Part shown: one piece after another, positions 25,281-34,526 of the stretch
Layout: every line of letters begins with the position of its first letter
How positions within the stretch are numbered: position 1 is the first letter of the stretch
Source of the DNA: Hyphomicrobiales bacterium
GTDB taxonomy: Bacteria; Pseudomonadota; Alphaproteobacteria; Rhizobiales; Rhizobiaceae
Reading direction: 5' to 3'
DNA length: 52,990 nt
Assembly (NCBI GenBank): GCA_900466605.1
Contig: UBMU01000039.1
Location: 1 to 52,990, forward strand
Notes under the pieces: model-generated
Database searches by the model: none
Told to the model about the DNA's origin: nothing
What the model saw: the letters and a program-made list of their open reading frames with translations, nothing else
Program-made: the position numbers and the translations under genes

Positions 25281-26282
25281 TTAGCTTAAACTCACGCCAG
25301 TCATCGTCTCACTGATCGACCACAGACGCTCAGCAGAGGTCTTGCTGACCGCATAGGCCGCGACCTTCGAGGTCCGCCGGTCGCGCCCTTCGAGAGTGCT
25401 AACAGTTGCGCCGTCTTCAAGTGAAGCAATGTCGGAGTTGGCGCAAAAGACGCCACCCTTCCCGTCGAGTTGAGGACTGACCGCGCACCAGACGTGCGTC
25501 GCTGCGCCTTGCGGTATCGACTTCATATCACGGTCAGGGTCGATAACAGGTTCGCCGTTTGCATCCAGGTTGCCCATCTCCTTTAGGCGGTCAATCGGAA
25601 TATGCTTCGCAAGGCCGGTGACTATGCCGCCAGGGTGCAACGAGAAGGCGCGGATACCAAACCGCTTGCCACGAAGATCAAGCTCACGGGCAAAAAGGAT
25701 ATTTGCGGTCTTCGACTGACCATAGGCGCTCCAGGGATCATATGGACGCCGGTCGAAGTTGATGTCGTCCCAAACGATGTCCGAGAAGCGGTGGCCCATT
25801 GAAGACACCGATACGACGCGTGCCCCATTGGCGCGGACCAGAGCCGGCCAGAGCTTCGCCGTCAAATGAAAGTGACCGAGATGATTTGTCGAAAACTGCA
25901 ACTCGTTGCCGTGAGGGTCGAGCGTCAAGTTGGGGGTTGCCATGATTCCTGCACTATTGATCAGGATGTGCAATGGCATGCCGGAGTTCACGATCCATTT
26001 TGCGAAGCTGTCGATCGATCCCCCGTCGGTCAAATCCATTGGGTGAACCTCGATCCCGCCGCCGGCCTCTGAAACACTCCTTCGCGCGCGGTCGACGTCG
26101 CGGCTGGGAACAATAACCCGTGCACCAGCCGTAGCCAGTGTTCGTGCAGTCTCGAGCCCAAGGCCAGCATACCCGCCGGTGACGATCGCCAAGCTGCCGC
26201 GCAGGTCAACGCCTTTGATGACGTCCAAGGTCGTACTAGCTGCATTGAACCCTGATCCGATCGGTTTCTGCGGAGTATCCAT
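25281..26282 (-). CDS. Short-chain dehydrogenase, retinol-dehydrogenase-like
   Basis: This 333-residue extended-length SDR has TGGYAGLGLETAR near 36-48, the NSAGIM motif near 108-113, Ser in VSVSSMGHR and the catalytic YGQSK near 188-192. The C-terminal segment with VWCAVSPQL and GGVFCANSD is typical of the WWOX/retinol dehydrogenase-like SDRs. Arg/Ser residues after the second strand suggest NADP(H). ATG 26282 is chosen because AAAGGAAA lies upstream; a TTG at 26288 is an alternative. It is divergent from the AraC regulator at 26343 and probably its target. Substrate unknown. Confidence 0.88.
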   Translation of the reverse strand: MDTPQKPIGSGFNAASTTLDVIKGVDLRGSLAIVTGGYAGLGLETARTLATAGARVIVPSRDVDRARRSVSEAGGGIEVHPMDLTDGGSIDSFAKWIVNSGMPLHILINSAGIMATPNLTLDPHGNELQFSTNHLGHFHLTAKLWPALVRANGARVVSVSSMGHRFSDIVWDDINFDRRPYDPWSAYGQSKTANILFARELDLRGKRFGIRAFSLHPGGIVTGLAKHIPIDRLKEMGNLDANGEPVIDPDRDMKSIPQGAATHVWCAVSPQLDGKGGVFCANSDIASLEDGATVSTLEGRDRRTSKVAAYAVSKTSAERLWSISETMTGVSLS

Positions 26283-26342
26283 TTCCAATTTCCTTTCGTT
26301 GCGGCGTCGACCTTGATATGACGTCCCCGATGTGAATTTTGA

Positions 26343-27296
26343 ATGTCTCAGAGTTCAAGTTTCTTTCGCCAGAGTTCGGATATGCCCCGCGACCCACTTT
26401 CTCGTACCCTTGAACTTGTTGACGCCCGAACGATCTATGCCGGCGGCTTCATCGGCGGAGGAGAGTGGGCGATCCGCTTTGATCCACCGAAGAAGATCAA
26501 GTTTTTCGTTGTTGGCCGCGGGTCGTGCTTGCTCAGTCTCGATGGCCTTGTTGAGCCGTTTGCGTTGGCGGCGGGAGACGTGTTCATTCTCACCCGAAAT
26601 GTCGGGTTCACCATCGCAAGCAACCTCTCGTTGGATCCCAGGCACGCATTTGAGGTTTTCAGAGGCGCAGGCGCGGCCATAGTCCCTGTGGGAGAAGGCG
26701 ATGATTTCCTGTTGCTCGGTGGCCACATCGACACAAGCCAACCCGGAGGTCGGCTTCTGATTGCTAGCCTTCCGGATCACCTTCATCTGCAATCGTCTGC
26801 GAGCGGCGCTGGTCGTCTGGCGGCTTTGATTGGAGAGCTTGTGGAAGAGGCGGCGAGTGGCGCTCCCGGTGCCGAGATGGCGTGCTCAAGCCTTGCCCAT
26901 TTGCTGTTGATACAAATTCTCCGTAAGTTTCCTGTCACCGAGGCAAACGCCCGACCGGGGTGGTTGCGAGCAGCGTGTGATCCGCACCTTGCAAGCGCAT
27001 TGACCTTGATGCATGGCGACCCCTCCCGTCCGTGGACCTTACCAGAGCTGGCGCGGGCTTCGGGCATGTCTCGGACGGCCTTCGCAGTACGCTTTCGGGC
27101 CGCTGCAGGAACACCTCCTCTCGCTTATTTGACCAATTGGCGGATGCATCAGGCCGCGCGCGAACTCCGCCAAGATGGTAGCACTGTGTCAAAGGTTGCT
27201 GCGTCCGTCGGATATAGTTCGGAGGCTGCTTTTGCTACGGCCTTCAAGCGCGTCATGGGTGTGACGCCACGACAGAGGCTCGTGAAGGGTGATTGA
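26343..27296 (+). CDS. AraC-family regulator with cupin_6 sensor domain
   Basis: The 317-residue protein has an N-terminal cupin domain (about 20-190; DPPKKIKFFVVGRGSCLLSL, LAAGDVFIL) and a C-terminal AraC DNA-binding domain (about 215-312: LPELARASGMSRTAFAVRFR and KVAASVGYSSEAAFATAFKR). The start is uncertain: ATG 26343 leaves about 60 bp to the divergent SDR, while ATG 26382 (MPRDPLSR) fits many family members; neither has a strong ribosome site. It likely regulates the SDR at 25281. Regulators of this group often sense small aldehydes or aromatics; the ligand here is unknown. Confidence 0.88.
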   Translation: MSQSSSFFRQSSDMPRDPLSRTLELVDARTIYAGGFIGGGEWAIRFDPPKKIKFFVVGRGSCLLSLDGLVEPFALAAGDVFILTRNVGFTIASNLSLDPRHAFEVFRGAGAAIVPVGEGDDFLLLGGHIDTSQPGGRLLIASLPDHLHLQSSASGAGRLAALIGELVEEAASGAPGAEMACSSLAHLLLIQILRKFPVTEANARPGWLRAACDPHLASALTLMHGDPSRPWTLPELARASGMSRTAFAVRFRAAAGTPPLAYLTNWRMHQAARELRQDGSTVSKVAASVGYSSEAAFATAFKRVMGVTPRQRLVKGD

Positions 27297-27553
27297 CGAG
27301 AAAGGTTTGTTCGCGCGACCTGCCGCAATTGACGGTTCGACCGCACGTCTTCTGTTTTCGTTTAACGCTGACCTGTATTCATGTTCCTTCACGCAACCCG
27401 GGGCTACAGCATCTGGCCCCGATCAAAGGGTCGATAGGTAGGCCGCCGGTCGGATCGTGATCGCTTGAAGCTAGAAATTCGGTTCACCAGGGTGTCGACA
27501 AACCCCTCCGGTATGTCGGTGGAAAAGTGGTGTTCCCCCACAAGGTCGCCGTC

Positions 27554-27769
27554 TCACCGCTGAAGCCGGATCCTTCGCTCGATTAGAAGTTCGTGCTCGA
27601 TCAGGTGCCGGCCCGCAGCACTCAGGCCGGTTTCTCGTTCCACTTGTTCAGTCATACCAAGCTCTCTAAGCCTCCGGGCCAAGTCACTCGGGACATCAGC
27701 ACTCTCATGTCGGTAAAGATGCAAGAGGCAATTCCATTCCTCATATGTAAAGTCTCTTCGAGCGGTCAT
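27554..27769 (-). CDS. Small soluble protein of unknown function
   Basis: A 71-residue basic protein (MTARRDFTYEEWNCLLHLYR...) is predicted mostly helical with a winged-helix-like pattern (SDLARRLRELGMTEQ, LSAAGRHLIEH). GAGGGA about 9 nt before the ATG supports it. It has one cysteine, no signal peptide and no membrane segment. It precedes the LacI gene in the same direction but is separated by its own leader. Family not recognised; it could be a DNA-binding or a toxin/antitoxin-sized regulator, but nothing proves this. Confidence 0.5.
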   Translation of the reverse strand: MTARRDFTYEEWNCLLHLYRHESADVPSDLARRLRELGMTEQVERETGLSAAGRHLIEHELLIERRIRLQR

Positions 27770-27866
27770 GGTCTTATCCCTCTATGGAACGGATCGACGA
27801 TAGCACATTTCTATCTTTGACAGAGGGCGAGAAAATGCAACCCTGCCGAGGGCCACCCCCTTTGAT

Positions 27867-28910
27867 CTAACCGCTGCCTGGTATGTCCCGGTTCAAAAAG
27901 TCAACATCACGCGACGTACTTTCGCGTACGACTAACGAGAAACCCATATCAATTTGCTCTATGCCGGTCTTCGTGAATGCGTCGAGCGCCAACAGAACTT
28001 TTTCGGCGGCAAGCTTGCCGGTCTCGTAGCGTCGGGTAGCGATCGACGAGAGCGAGGGAGCCGCACACGCAGAGAATTCGAGGTCGTGAAAGCCGATGAT
28101 CGAGATGTCGTCTGGCACGCGGATGCGGCGCTTTCTGCATTCCTGCATGGCACCTAGCGCCAAGTTGTCGTCCGTGCAGAAGATCGCTTCCGGCAGATCT
28201 CCTCGGTCATGCATCTCACCGAACAGCTCGGAACCGAGCGCAACAGAGCTGTGTCGCGGTCGATGCGCAATCATCTCCAGGCTCTTTAGGCCTGCCTCCT
28301 GCATCGCGGTATGATAGCCGTCAAATCGAGATTGGGCCCGATGGTCCAGATTGCCCGTCAGAAAGGCAATCTGGCGGAAGCCACGGCCAAGAAGATGGCG
28401 TGTCGCAGTATGGCCCGCGCGCTCTTGCGACATGCCGATGTTGAGGTTTATGGGGTCGTCGGACAACTCGAACGTTTGGACAATCGGAACGTGCGCCTGA
28501 GCGAGGAGCTGGCGTGATCGCGCGGTGTGATGAATGCCAGTAATAATGATCGCTTCAACTCGTTGGCCAAGCAGCGCCTTGATCGCATTCTCCTCTTCGA
28601 TTTCCGAATAACGGCTATTGACGACGATGACTTGGAACCCGGCCACGACCAGTACTTCATGCAGGGCAAACAGATATTCCGCAAAGATGACGTTATAAAG
28701 CGTTGGCACAATGACGCCAATTGTATGAGTGCGGGAGGAGGCCAGTCGGCTTGCCGCGACATTTGGAACGTAGCCCAACTCCTCAACTGCGCTGTTGACG
28801 CGCAGGCGCAGTGCGTCCGAGACTGAGCGCGGATTTCTCAATGCCCGCGATACTGTTATCGGACTGACGCCCGCCAGGCTTGCAACGTCATCCAGAGTTA
28901 TTCGGCGCAT
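27867..28910 (-). CDS. LacI-family repressor of the sugar ABC operon
   Basis: The 347-residue LacI-type protein has its helix-turn-helix and hinge at 1-60 (MRRITLDDVASLAGVSPITV, then LRNPRSVSD) and a periplasmic-binding-protein-like effector core with IGVIVPTLYN, TDDNLALGA and DISIIGFHD. An in-frame ATG at 28952 exists, but the family N-terminus begins at 28910. It is divergent from the sugar importer operon; two nearly identical AGCGCT-centred palindromes between them are the expected LacI operators. The inducer is probably the transported sugar or a derivative. The protein lacks an unusual extra domain. Confidence 0.92.
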   Translation of the reverse strand: MRRITLDDVASLAGVSPITVSRALRNPRSVSDALRLRVNSAVEELGYVPNVAASRLASSRTHTIGVIVPTLYNVIFAEYLFALHEVLVVAGFQVIVVNSRYSEIEEENAIKALLGQRVEAIIITGIHHTARSRQLLAQAHVPIVQTFELSDDPINLNIGMSQERAGHTATRHLLGRGFRQIAFLTGNLDHRAQSRFDGYHTAMQEAGLKSLEMIAHRPRHSSVALGSELFGEMHDRGDLPEAIFCTDDNLALGAMQECRKRRIRVPDDISIIGFHDLEFSACAAPSLSSIATRRYETGKLAAEKVLLALDAFTKTGIEQIDMGFSLVVRESTSRDVDFLNRDIPGSG

Positions 28911-28978
28911 GGAAGTATTGTCCAGTAAAAAACCGAAAAAAACAGATTCCAAACTGAGACAAATAGATACTCTACAAA

Positions 28979-29028
28979 TGACAGCGCTACCAAATTAAAT
29001 TTGACAGCGCTATCAACTGTGTTAATTT
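28979..29028 (+). promoter_or_regulatory. LacI operators and promoter of the sugar ABC operon
   Basis: Two copies of a near-perfect palindrome, TGACAGCGCTACCA (28979-28992) and TGACAGCGCTATCA (29002-29015), are 23 bp apart centre to centre, about two helical turns. The central AGCGCT is typical for LacI-family operators. TTGACA at 29001-29006 inside the second operator and TAATTT at 29023-29028 after 16 bp form a likely promoter for the binding-protein gene, which bound repressor would block. Confidence 0.75.
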
Positions 29029-29130
29029 TTTGCCTGTTCCGTAAAGGATGGGATGGAGCCCTTTCGGACCAAGCATGCCAATTTAAAAATATTGGAAGGC
29101 GGCTTGGTCCGCCTGAGGAGGAGAACATCC

Positions 29131-30270
29131 ATGCTTAGAGACGTGAAAGCGAGATCCGCGCGCGTTGCGGCTGTTTGCGCACCCATGCTCGCGCTACTTT
29201 GTAGCGCTGCCTATGCTGAACCAAAGGTCGTAGCCGGACCTGCAGCAGACCCCGGTTGCATGACGCCCTGGGCCTCCGACACGCAGTTCCTGCAATATCC
29301 AAAAAAGGAAGGCCCGTATCGCATTGCGCTTGCCAATGGGTATATTGCCAATACCTGGCGCATCCAGATGGTGCAGACAGCGAAGGCTTACGCTGCGCAG
29401 CCGGAGGTCAAGGCAAAGTTGAAGGAGTTCAAGGTCGTTTCGACTGGCGAGGACGTGCCAGCCCAGATTTCCGCGATCAACAACTTCATCGATGCAGGCT
29501 ATGATGCAGTTGTCGTCAATGCTCAAAACCCGACGGCCTTCGGTCCGGTTATCAAGCGCGCCAAGGAAGCTGGGGTTGTCCTCGTTGCTTTTGACAACAC
29601 TCTGGATACCAAGGACGCGATCAACGTCAATGTCGATCAGAAGGGCCTCGGCGTCACCTGGGCCGAGTGGCTGGTCAAACACCTGCCGAATGGCGGTAAG
29701 GTTTTGGAAGTGAGAGGCGTGGCTGGCACTTCCGTTGATACGGATCGTCACAACGGTATCAAGGAAACCCTGGCAGCCTCGGGCAAAAAGTTCGAAGTCA
29801 CTGAAGTCGTCGGAAAATGGGACGATGGTGTTGCGCAGAAAGCGACTGCAGATGCAATCGCAACAAGCGGTCCGTTTGACGGTGTCACCGCCCAAGGTGG
29901 CGATACCGGCGTCGTCCAGGCGATGATCGATGCAAAGCATCCCTTCGTGCCTTTCGGCGGCGAGACGGAAAATGGCTTCCGCAAGCTTTGTGCCGCTCAC
30001 GCGGGAGATGGCTTGGTGTGCTCGTCAGCCGGAACTGGTCCAGCCCAGGTGGCCGTCGCCATCAAGACCGCGATCGCTGCACTGGAGGGCCAAGTGGTTC
30101 CCCAGGCGGTCAAGCTTCCGACGGCCCTGGTGTCTCACCCAGACTTCAAGAAGGATCAGGATTACTACCCTGAACAGTCCGACAACTTCTTTGTCGGAAA
30201 TTCCTTCCCGACCTGCGGCATAAATTTCACAGCCCAGGAAATCATGGGGCAGTCGAAGGAAAATCAATAG
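29131..30270 (+). CDS. Periplasmic sugar-binding protein of CUT2 ABC importer
   Basis: The 379-residue protein has a Sec signal peptide (cleavage near AYA|EP) and is a Peripla_BP_4-type sugar-binding protein: RIALANGYIANTWRIQMVQT, DAVVVNAQNP, VAFDNTLD and DGVTAQGGDTG. It should deliver a monosaccharide or small polyol to the importer encoded by the next three genes. A very strong GAGGAGGAG precedes ATG 29131. The gene follows two LacI operators and is itself followed by a hairpin that probably makes its level higher than that of the membrane parts. The exact sugar is not readable. Confidence 0.93.
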   Translation: MLRDVKARSARVAAVCAPMLALLCSAAYAEPKVVAGPAADPGCMTPWASDTQFLQYPKKEGPYRIALANGYIANTWRIQMVQTAKAYAAQPEVKAKLKEFKVVSTGEDVPAQISAINNFIDAGYDAVVVNAQNPTAFGPVIKRAKEAGVVLVAFDNTLDTKDAINVNVDQKGLGVTWAEWLVKHLPNGGKVLEVRGVAGTSVDTDRHNGIKETLAASGKKFEVTEVVGKWDDGVAQKATADAIATSGPFDGVTAQGGDTGVVQAMIDAKHPFVPFGGETENGFRKLCAAHAGDGLVCSSAGTGPAQVAVAIKTAIAALEGQVVPQAVKLPTALVSHPDFKKDQDYYPEQSDNFFVGNSFPTCGINFTAQEIMGQSKENQ

Positions 30271-30290
30271 CAGCCGATACTGGTGTCGTT

Positions 30291-30315
30291 GACTGCGGGC
30301 GTCGCGCCCGCAGTC
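30291..30315 (+). terminator. Intercistronic hairpin between binding protein and ATPase
   Basis: A perfect 11-bp GC-rich stem, GACTGCGGGCG / CGCCCGCAGTC, with loop TCG sits 20 nt after the binding-protein stop and 33 nt before the ATPase start. No T-run follows. Hairpins at this place in importer operons usually stabilise the upstream message or partly attenuate transcription. Confidence 0.65.
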
Positions 30316-30347
30316 CGAAGCTGAACGCACCCGATAGGAGGTTGGGC

Positions 30348-31886
30348 TTGATTTTGTCAGAACCGCTTTTCCGAATGGAAGGCATATCGAAGCGCTATGG
30401 CGGCGTCACCGCACTCAAGGAAGCCAATATCTCTATCCGTCCCGGCGCAATCCATGCCGTTCTTGGCGAAAATGGTGCGGGAAAGTCGACGCTAATCAAG
30501 ATCATGGCTGGTGCAACTGCGCCCGATGCGGGGCGCATGCTGCTGGACGGCAAGGAGGCCTCCTTTCCATCACCAGCAGCTGCAAACGGAGCGGGCATAG
30601 TATCAGTTTTCCAGGAACTGTCGCTCATCCCTGATCTGTCCGTTGCCGACAATATCGTAATCAGCGATCCGCCGATACGCTTTGGAATGATCAACAGGCG
30701 CGCCCAGCGGGAAATTGCCGAGGAGGCTCTGGCGAGGGCGGGGGCCTCTGACATTCATCCATCGTCGCTGGTGAAGGATCTTCCGCTTTCGCGTCGACAA
30801 ATGGTCGAGATTGCGAAAGCTCTTGCTCGCCGCCCTCGGTTGATGATCCTCGACGAGGCGACATCCGCGTTGACCAAATCTGACGTCGAGAAAGTCTTCA
30901 ACGTCCTTAAACGGTTGCGTTCGGAGGGATTGGCCCTCGTCTATATTTCGCACCGCATGCATGAGATAGCGGAACTCGCGGATGATTGTACTGTGTTCCG
31001 CAATGGGCGCAGCATCGAATCCTATTCAGCCGGCACCAAGACAGACCAGCAGGTTGTCGAGCTGATGATCGGCCGCGAGTACAAGAGCGTATTTCCGCCA
31101 AAGCCGGTCTCTGACGCCACCAGGGCGCCAGTCCTTTCCTGTGCTGACCTTTCCTGGGGCGATCGTCTGGTGGACATCACCTTTGACGTCCGTCCCGGTG
31201 AGATTGTCGGTGTTGGTGGCCTTGACGGGCAGGGCCAGAAGGAACTCCTGCTGGCCCTTTTCGGCGTGCTTCGAGATGTTAGGGGAGACGTGCGGATCGA
31301 CGGTAAAAGGATACGGTTGAGTAGTCCGAAACAGGCGAAATCTGGCACCACTTCGATCGCGCTCATCCCCGAAGATCGAAAGACTGAAGGGTTGATGTTG
31401 GCAATGACGGTGCGCGAGAACCTGTCGATTGCCGCACTTGGTAGTGTCTCACGCAATGGCGTGATTGATCGCCGGGCCGAAACCTTGCGCATTGATGAGC
31501 TCCTGAAACTGCTGGCCATCAAGGCCGCCACCATCGATATGCCCGTTAGCAGTCTGTCTGGCGGAAACCAACAAAAGGTCGTCATTGCCAAGTGGCTGAT
31601 GAATCGACCGCGGATCATCCTTCTCAATGACCCGACAAGAGGTATCGACGTTGGCACCAAGCAGGAAATCTACCAACTGCTCAGACAGCTCGCCGATGGA
31701 GGCGCGGCGATCATCTTTTATTCGACAGACTACGATGAATTGATCGGCTGCTGCGATCGCGTGCTCGTTATGTACGATGGCACCATTGTTCGCACCCTTG
31801 AAGGTGACAGCATTAACGAACGGGAGCTGATCGGGAGTGCGTTGAATATGGCGGCCAAGTCGGTCGAGGGGAGGATAGTGCAGTGA
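30348..31886 (+). CDS. Sugar ABC transporter ATPase, two ABC modules (CUT2)
   Basis: The 512-residue protein has two fused ATP-binding modules, as in the RbsA/MglA group. Module 1 has Walker A GENGAGKST near 41-49, the signature LSRRQMVEIAKAL in place of LSGGQ, and Walker B LMILDEATSAL. Module 2 begins near 255, has the degenerate Walker A GGLDGQGQKE typical of the group, the signature LSGGNQQK and Walker B IILLNDPTRGID, where Asn-Asp replaces Asp-Glu at the catalytic pair. The start is TTG 30348, 6 nt after AGGAGG; the first ATG, at 30375, would be 5' truncated. Its end overlaps the first permease gene by 4 bp. Confidence 0.92.
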   Translation: MILSEPLFRMEGISKRYGGVTALKEANISIRPGAIHAVLGENGAGKSTLIKIMAGATAPDAGRMLLDGKEASFPSPAAANGAGIVSVFQELSLIPDLSVADNIVISDPPIRFGMINRRAQREIAEEALARAGASDIHPSSLVKDLPLSRRQMVEIAKALARRPRLMILDEATSALTKSDVEKVFNVLKRLRSEGLALVYISHRMHEIAELADDCTVFRNGRSIESYSAGTKTDQQVVELMIGREYKSVFPPKPVSDATRAPVLSCADLSWGDRLVDITFDVRPGEIVGVGGLDGQGQKELLLALFGVLRDVRGDVRIDGKRIRLSSPKQAKSGTTSIALIPEDRKTEGLMLAMTVRENLSIAALGSVSRNGVIDRRAETLRIDELLKLLAIKAATIDMPVSSLSGGNQQKVVIAKWLMNRPRIILLNDPTRGIDVGTKQEIYQLLRQLADGGAAIIFYSTDYDELIGCCDRVLVMYDGTIVRTLEGDSINERELIGSALNMAAKSVEGRIVQ

Positions 31887-32878
31887 CGATAGGTACCGCT
31901 GGAGAATGGCGCTTCTGGTATGACGTACACAAAGGAACGCTATTTGCCGCCGCCCTCTTTTTCGTGATGTTCGCAATCTATGTCATGAACCATCCGGCCG
32001 GCTTTACACCGAATGTCGTGCAGACTGCATCCAACAAGGCAACGCTACTGGCCTTTGTGGCGATGGCACAGTGCCTCGTCGTCATTACTGCCGGTATCGA
32101 TCTGTCGGCGGGTATGGTGCTTGTACTGTGTAATTGTCTCGCGTCCTGGCTGGTTGTTGGCACGCCGCTGCAGACCGGCTTCGGCATCCTGGTGGTGCTT
32201 GCAGCTGGCCTTTCGTGCGGCACCCTGAATGGTCTGATAATCATATTTGGCAGACTGCAGCCGATCGTGACGACAATCGCAACAAGCGCAATCTTCTTTG
32301 GGCTGGCTTTGTTGCTGCGCCCAACGCCGGGCGGGTCTGTGAATGAAGCGCTTGCTGACGTCTTTACATCAAAGCTTTTCGGGATATTTCCTACCAGCCT
32401 CATCGTGCTTGCAGCTACGATAGTGTTAGTCTGGGTACCATTCAGCCGATCTGTCTATGGCCGCGCTGCATATGCGGCGGGCTCTTCGGAAAGTGCGGCT
32501 TATATGTCCGGAATGCCGCTCAAACGCGCGAAGCTCACCGCTTATGCACTTGCTGGGCTTCTTTCGGCCATGGGCGGACTTTACCTCACTTTCTTCTCAT
32601 ATACCGGCGAGGCAGCCTTCGCGAGCGGAAATGCCTATACACTTTACTCGATTGCTGCGGTTGTCCTTGGTGGCGTGTCGCTGGCGGGTGGAAAGGGAAG
32701 TGCAGTCGGAGCGGTGTTCGGTGCGCTCGCTTTTCGAACCATCGGCGATCTTCTTTTCGTCTTCGATCTCGACCCGCTATGGCAGCCTCTGTTTCAAGGC
32801 ATCGTGCTAATGCTGGCAATCGGGGTTGGTGCGATCGGGCTCGCACGAGTGCGAAACCGACTGGAGTGGTTCCAATGA
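31883..32878 (+). CDS. Sugar ABC transporter permease 1 (CUT2)
   Basis: The 331-residue permease of the BPD_transp_2 type has about nine to ten hydrophobic segments and the EAA-like region (AAYAAGSSESAAYMSGMPLK), with AGIDLSAGMVLVLCN near the second to third segments. It starts with GTG inside a GTGA overlap with the ATPase stop, and its own stop overlaps the next ATG, so the three genes are translationally coupled. It forms the channel with permease 2. Confidence 0.92.
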   Translation: MTIGTAGEWRFWYDVHKGTLFAAALFFVMFAIYVMNHPAGFTPNVVQTASNKATLLAFVAMAQCLVVITAGIDLSAGMVLVLCNCLASWLVVGTPLQTGFGILVVLAAGLSCGTLNGLIIIFGRLQPIVTTIATSAIFFGLALLLRPTPGGSVNEALADVFTSKLFGIFPTSLIVLAATIVLVWVPFSRSVYGRAAYAAGSSESAAYMSGMPLKRAKLTAYALAGLLSAMGGLYLTFFSYTGEAAFASGNAYTLYSIAAVVLGGVSLAGGKGSAVGAVFGALAFRTIGDLLFVFDLDPLWQPLFQGIVLMLAIGVGAIGLARVRNRLEWFQ

Positions 32879-33855
32879 GCGAGGACGCGTCCACCATGCG
32901 CCAATCACTTATTCCGGCCCGATTGAGGGGGAGGGACCCCGCCGTGGCAATTGCCTTCGGCTGCATCATTCTTTTGCTACTTGGCGGATCGATCTACTCC
33001 TCGAACTTCCTGTCCCTTGACTACCTCCTGCAACAATTGAAGGTCGCCTCGTTCCTTGGTGTAATCGCGACGGGCATGATGATGGTGATCCTGCTCGGGC
33101 AGATCGACCTCTCTGTTCCCTGGACGGTGACCGCCGGCGCGATGATGGCATGCGCGGCGACGGCCTATGGAACCACAGGCTCGTTTGTAGCAATTCCTTT
33201 CGGTGTCGCCTGCGGCGCAGTGATCGGTCTAGTCAACGGGCTCGCAGTCGCCTATTTGCGTATCCCCTCGATGATTATCACACTTGCGACTAACGCAGTC
33301 GTTCAAGGTTTGATGGTTGTCTACACCGGTGGGTTCTCGCCACAGGATTCTGCCTCACCGGCGATGCGCTTCCTTGCTACCGGCTACACCATCCCATCCG
33401 TCCCTAACGGTGTGGTGGTGTGGTTTGCTGTTGGAATTCTCGCTGTCTTCCTTCTGACCAGAACCACATTCGGACGCTCGCTCTATGCAATCGGAAACCG
33501 GGAACGGGCGGCCTATATGTCTGGAATCGATACGAGGCGCATTACCTTGCTTGCATTCGTGATATCCGGTTCGCTAAGCGCGCTCGGCGGTGTCTTGCTG
33601 GCTGGCTATGCATCGAAGGCCTCTCAGTCGATGGGTGACGCCTATCTGCTGCCCTCGATCGCTGCCGTTGTACTTGGCGGCACCCATGTGCTCGGCGGAA
33701 AGGGATCCTACCTCGGAACAGTGGCGGGCGTGATCCTGATTACACTGCTTCAGTCGATCTTGTCGGTGATGCAGATTGAGGAGGCGGGCCGTCAGCTGAT
33801 TTACGGCGTGGTCATCATAGGAATGTTGCTGCTCTACGGTCGACAGCGGGACTAA
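32875..33855 (+). CDS. Sugar ABC transporter permease 2 (CUT2)
   Basis: The 326-residue BPD_transp_2 permease is homologous to permease 1 (shared AAYMSGID..., IAAVVLGGTHVLGGKGS, and an LGQIDLSVPWTV segment), with about nine hydrophobic helices. It begins at the ATG of an ATGA overlap with permease 1. The two distinct permeases suggest a heterodimeric channel. It ends the operon; no downstream sugar kinase or dehydrogenase follows. Confidence 0.92.
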   Translation: MSEDASTMRQSLIPARLRGRDPAVAIAFGCIILLLLGGSIYSSNFLSLDYLLQQLKVASFLGVIATGMMMVILLGQIDLSVPWTVTAGAMMACAATAYGTTGSFVAIPFGVACGAVIGLVNGLAVAYLRIPSMIITLATNAVVQGLMVVYTGGFSPQDSASPAMRFLATGYTIPSVPNGVVVWFAVGILAVFLLTRTTFGRSLYAIGNRERAAYMSGIDTRRITLLAFVISGSLSALGGVLLAGYASKASQSMGDAYLLPSIAAVVLGGTHVLGGKGSYLGTVAGVILITLLQSILSVMQIEEAGRQLIYGVVIIGMLLLYGRQRD

Positions 33856-34526
33856 AGGTTTGGTGGTGCCCAAGCGGCCAACTGCGCCTCGTTTATGTGT
33901 GGCCCCTGCTTGTCCGATTGCGACTGCTGGATAGGCAAAGCTGAGGCCGTTGGCGGGCATCGCTTCGTGCTTCGGATGAATCCGCGCCTGTTCGCGTCGG
34001 GAAAACCAAGCTGATCTGTATCCCATTGTAGCTTTGCGCGTGGTGGACACATTCCGATACAACTATCGCCTTTGTCGACACATTGCAGATACATGTTTAA
34101 ATGCAGGAATTCGTGCCCGGCATTCTCCGCCTCCCATTCCCGTCGATTACAGGAGCGAATTCTTGACTGGCGATAATGACAGTCGCTTCCAAAGCCAGGT
34201 GTCCGTGCTGCGCGTCTAAACGACAGGAAATTCCCTATTATCTTGCAGATGTAGGACGGGCGCTTGAGGTGAGGCCCTTTCCTGTGGCTCACGCGGTATT
34301 GCTCACGAGATTGGCCAAACTATCTGAACCTTACGAACCAGACTGTTGAACAAATCATCATTAGCTATTTGAGCAAACAACCTGAAAGAGCCGGGCGGAA
34401 CGATGTCAATCTTAATACTACCTAATCCATAGAGAAAATTAACAAAAGGTTGGAGACCCGGTCTTCGATCGTCCGGGAAACCACAACTGAGGTCGTCTGA
34501 GTGAGGCGACAATTTCGAGGGTATCA
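33856..34526. other. Non-coding stretch after the sugar operon
   Basis: No supported gene. One long minus frame (33852-34292) overlaps the last permease end and lacks a ribosome site and a family. No terminator-like stem was found directly after the operon. Confidence 0.4.

Noticed and set aside
33852..34292. 146-residue minus frame after the sugar operon
   Set aside because: Irregular composition with many Cys/Arg/His, no ribosome site, no family.
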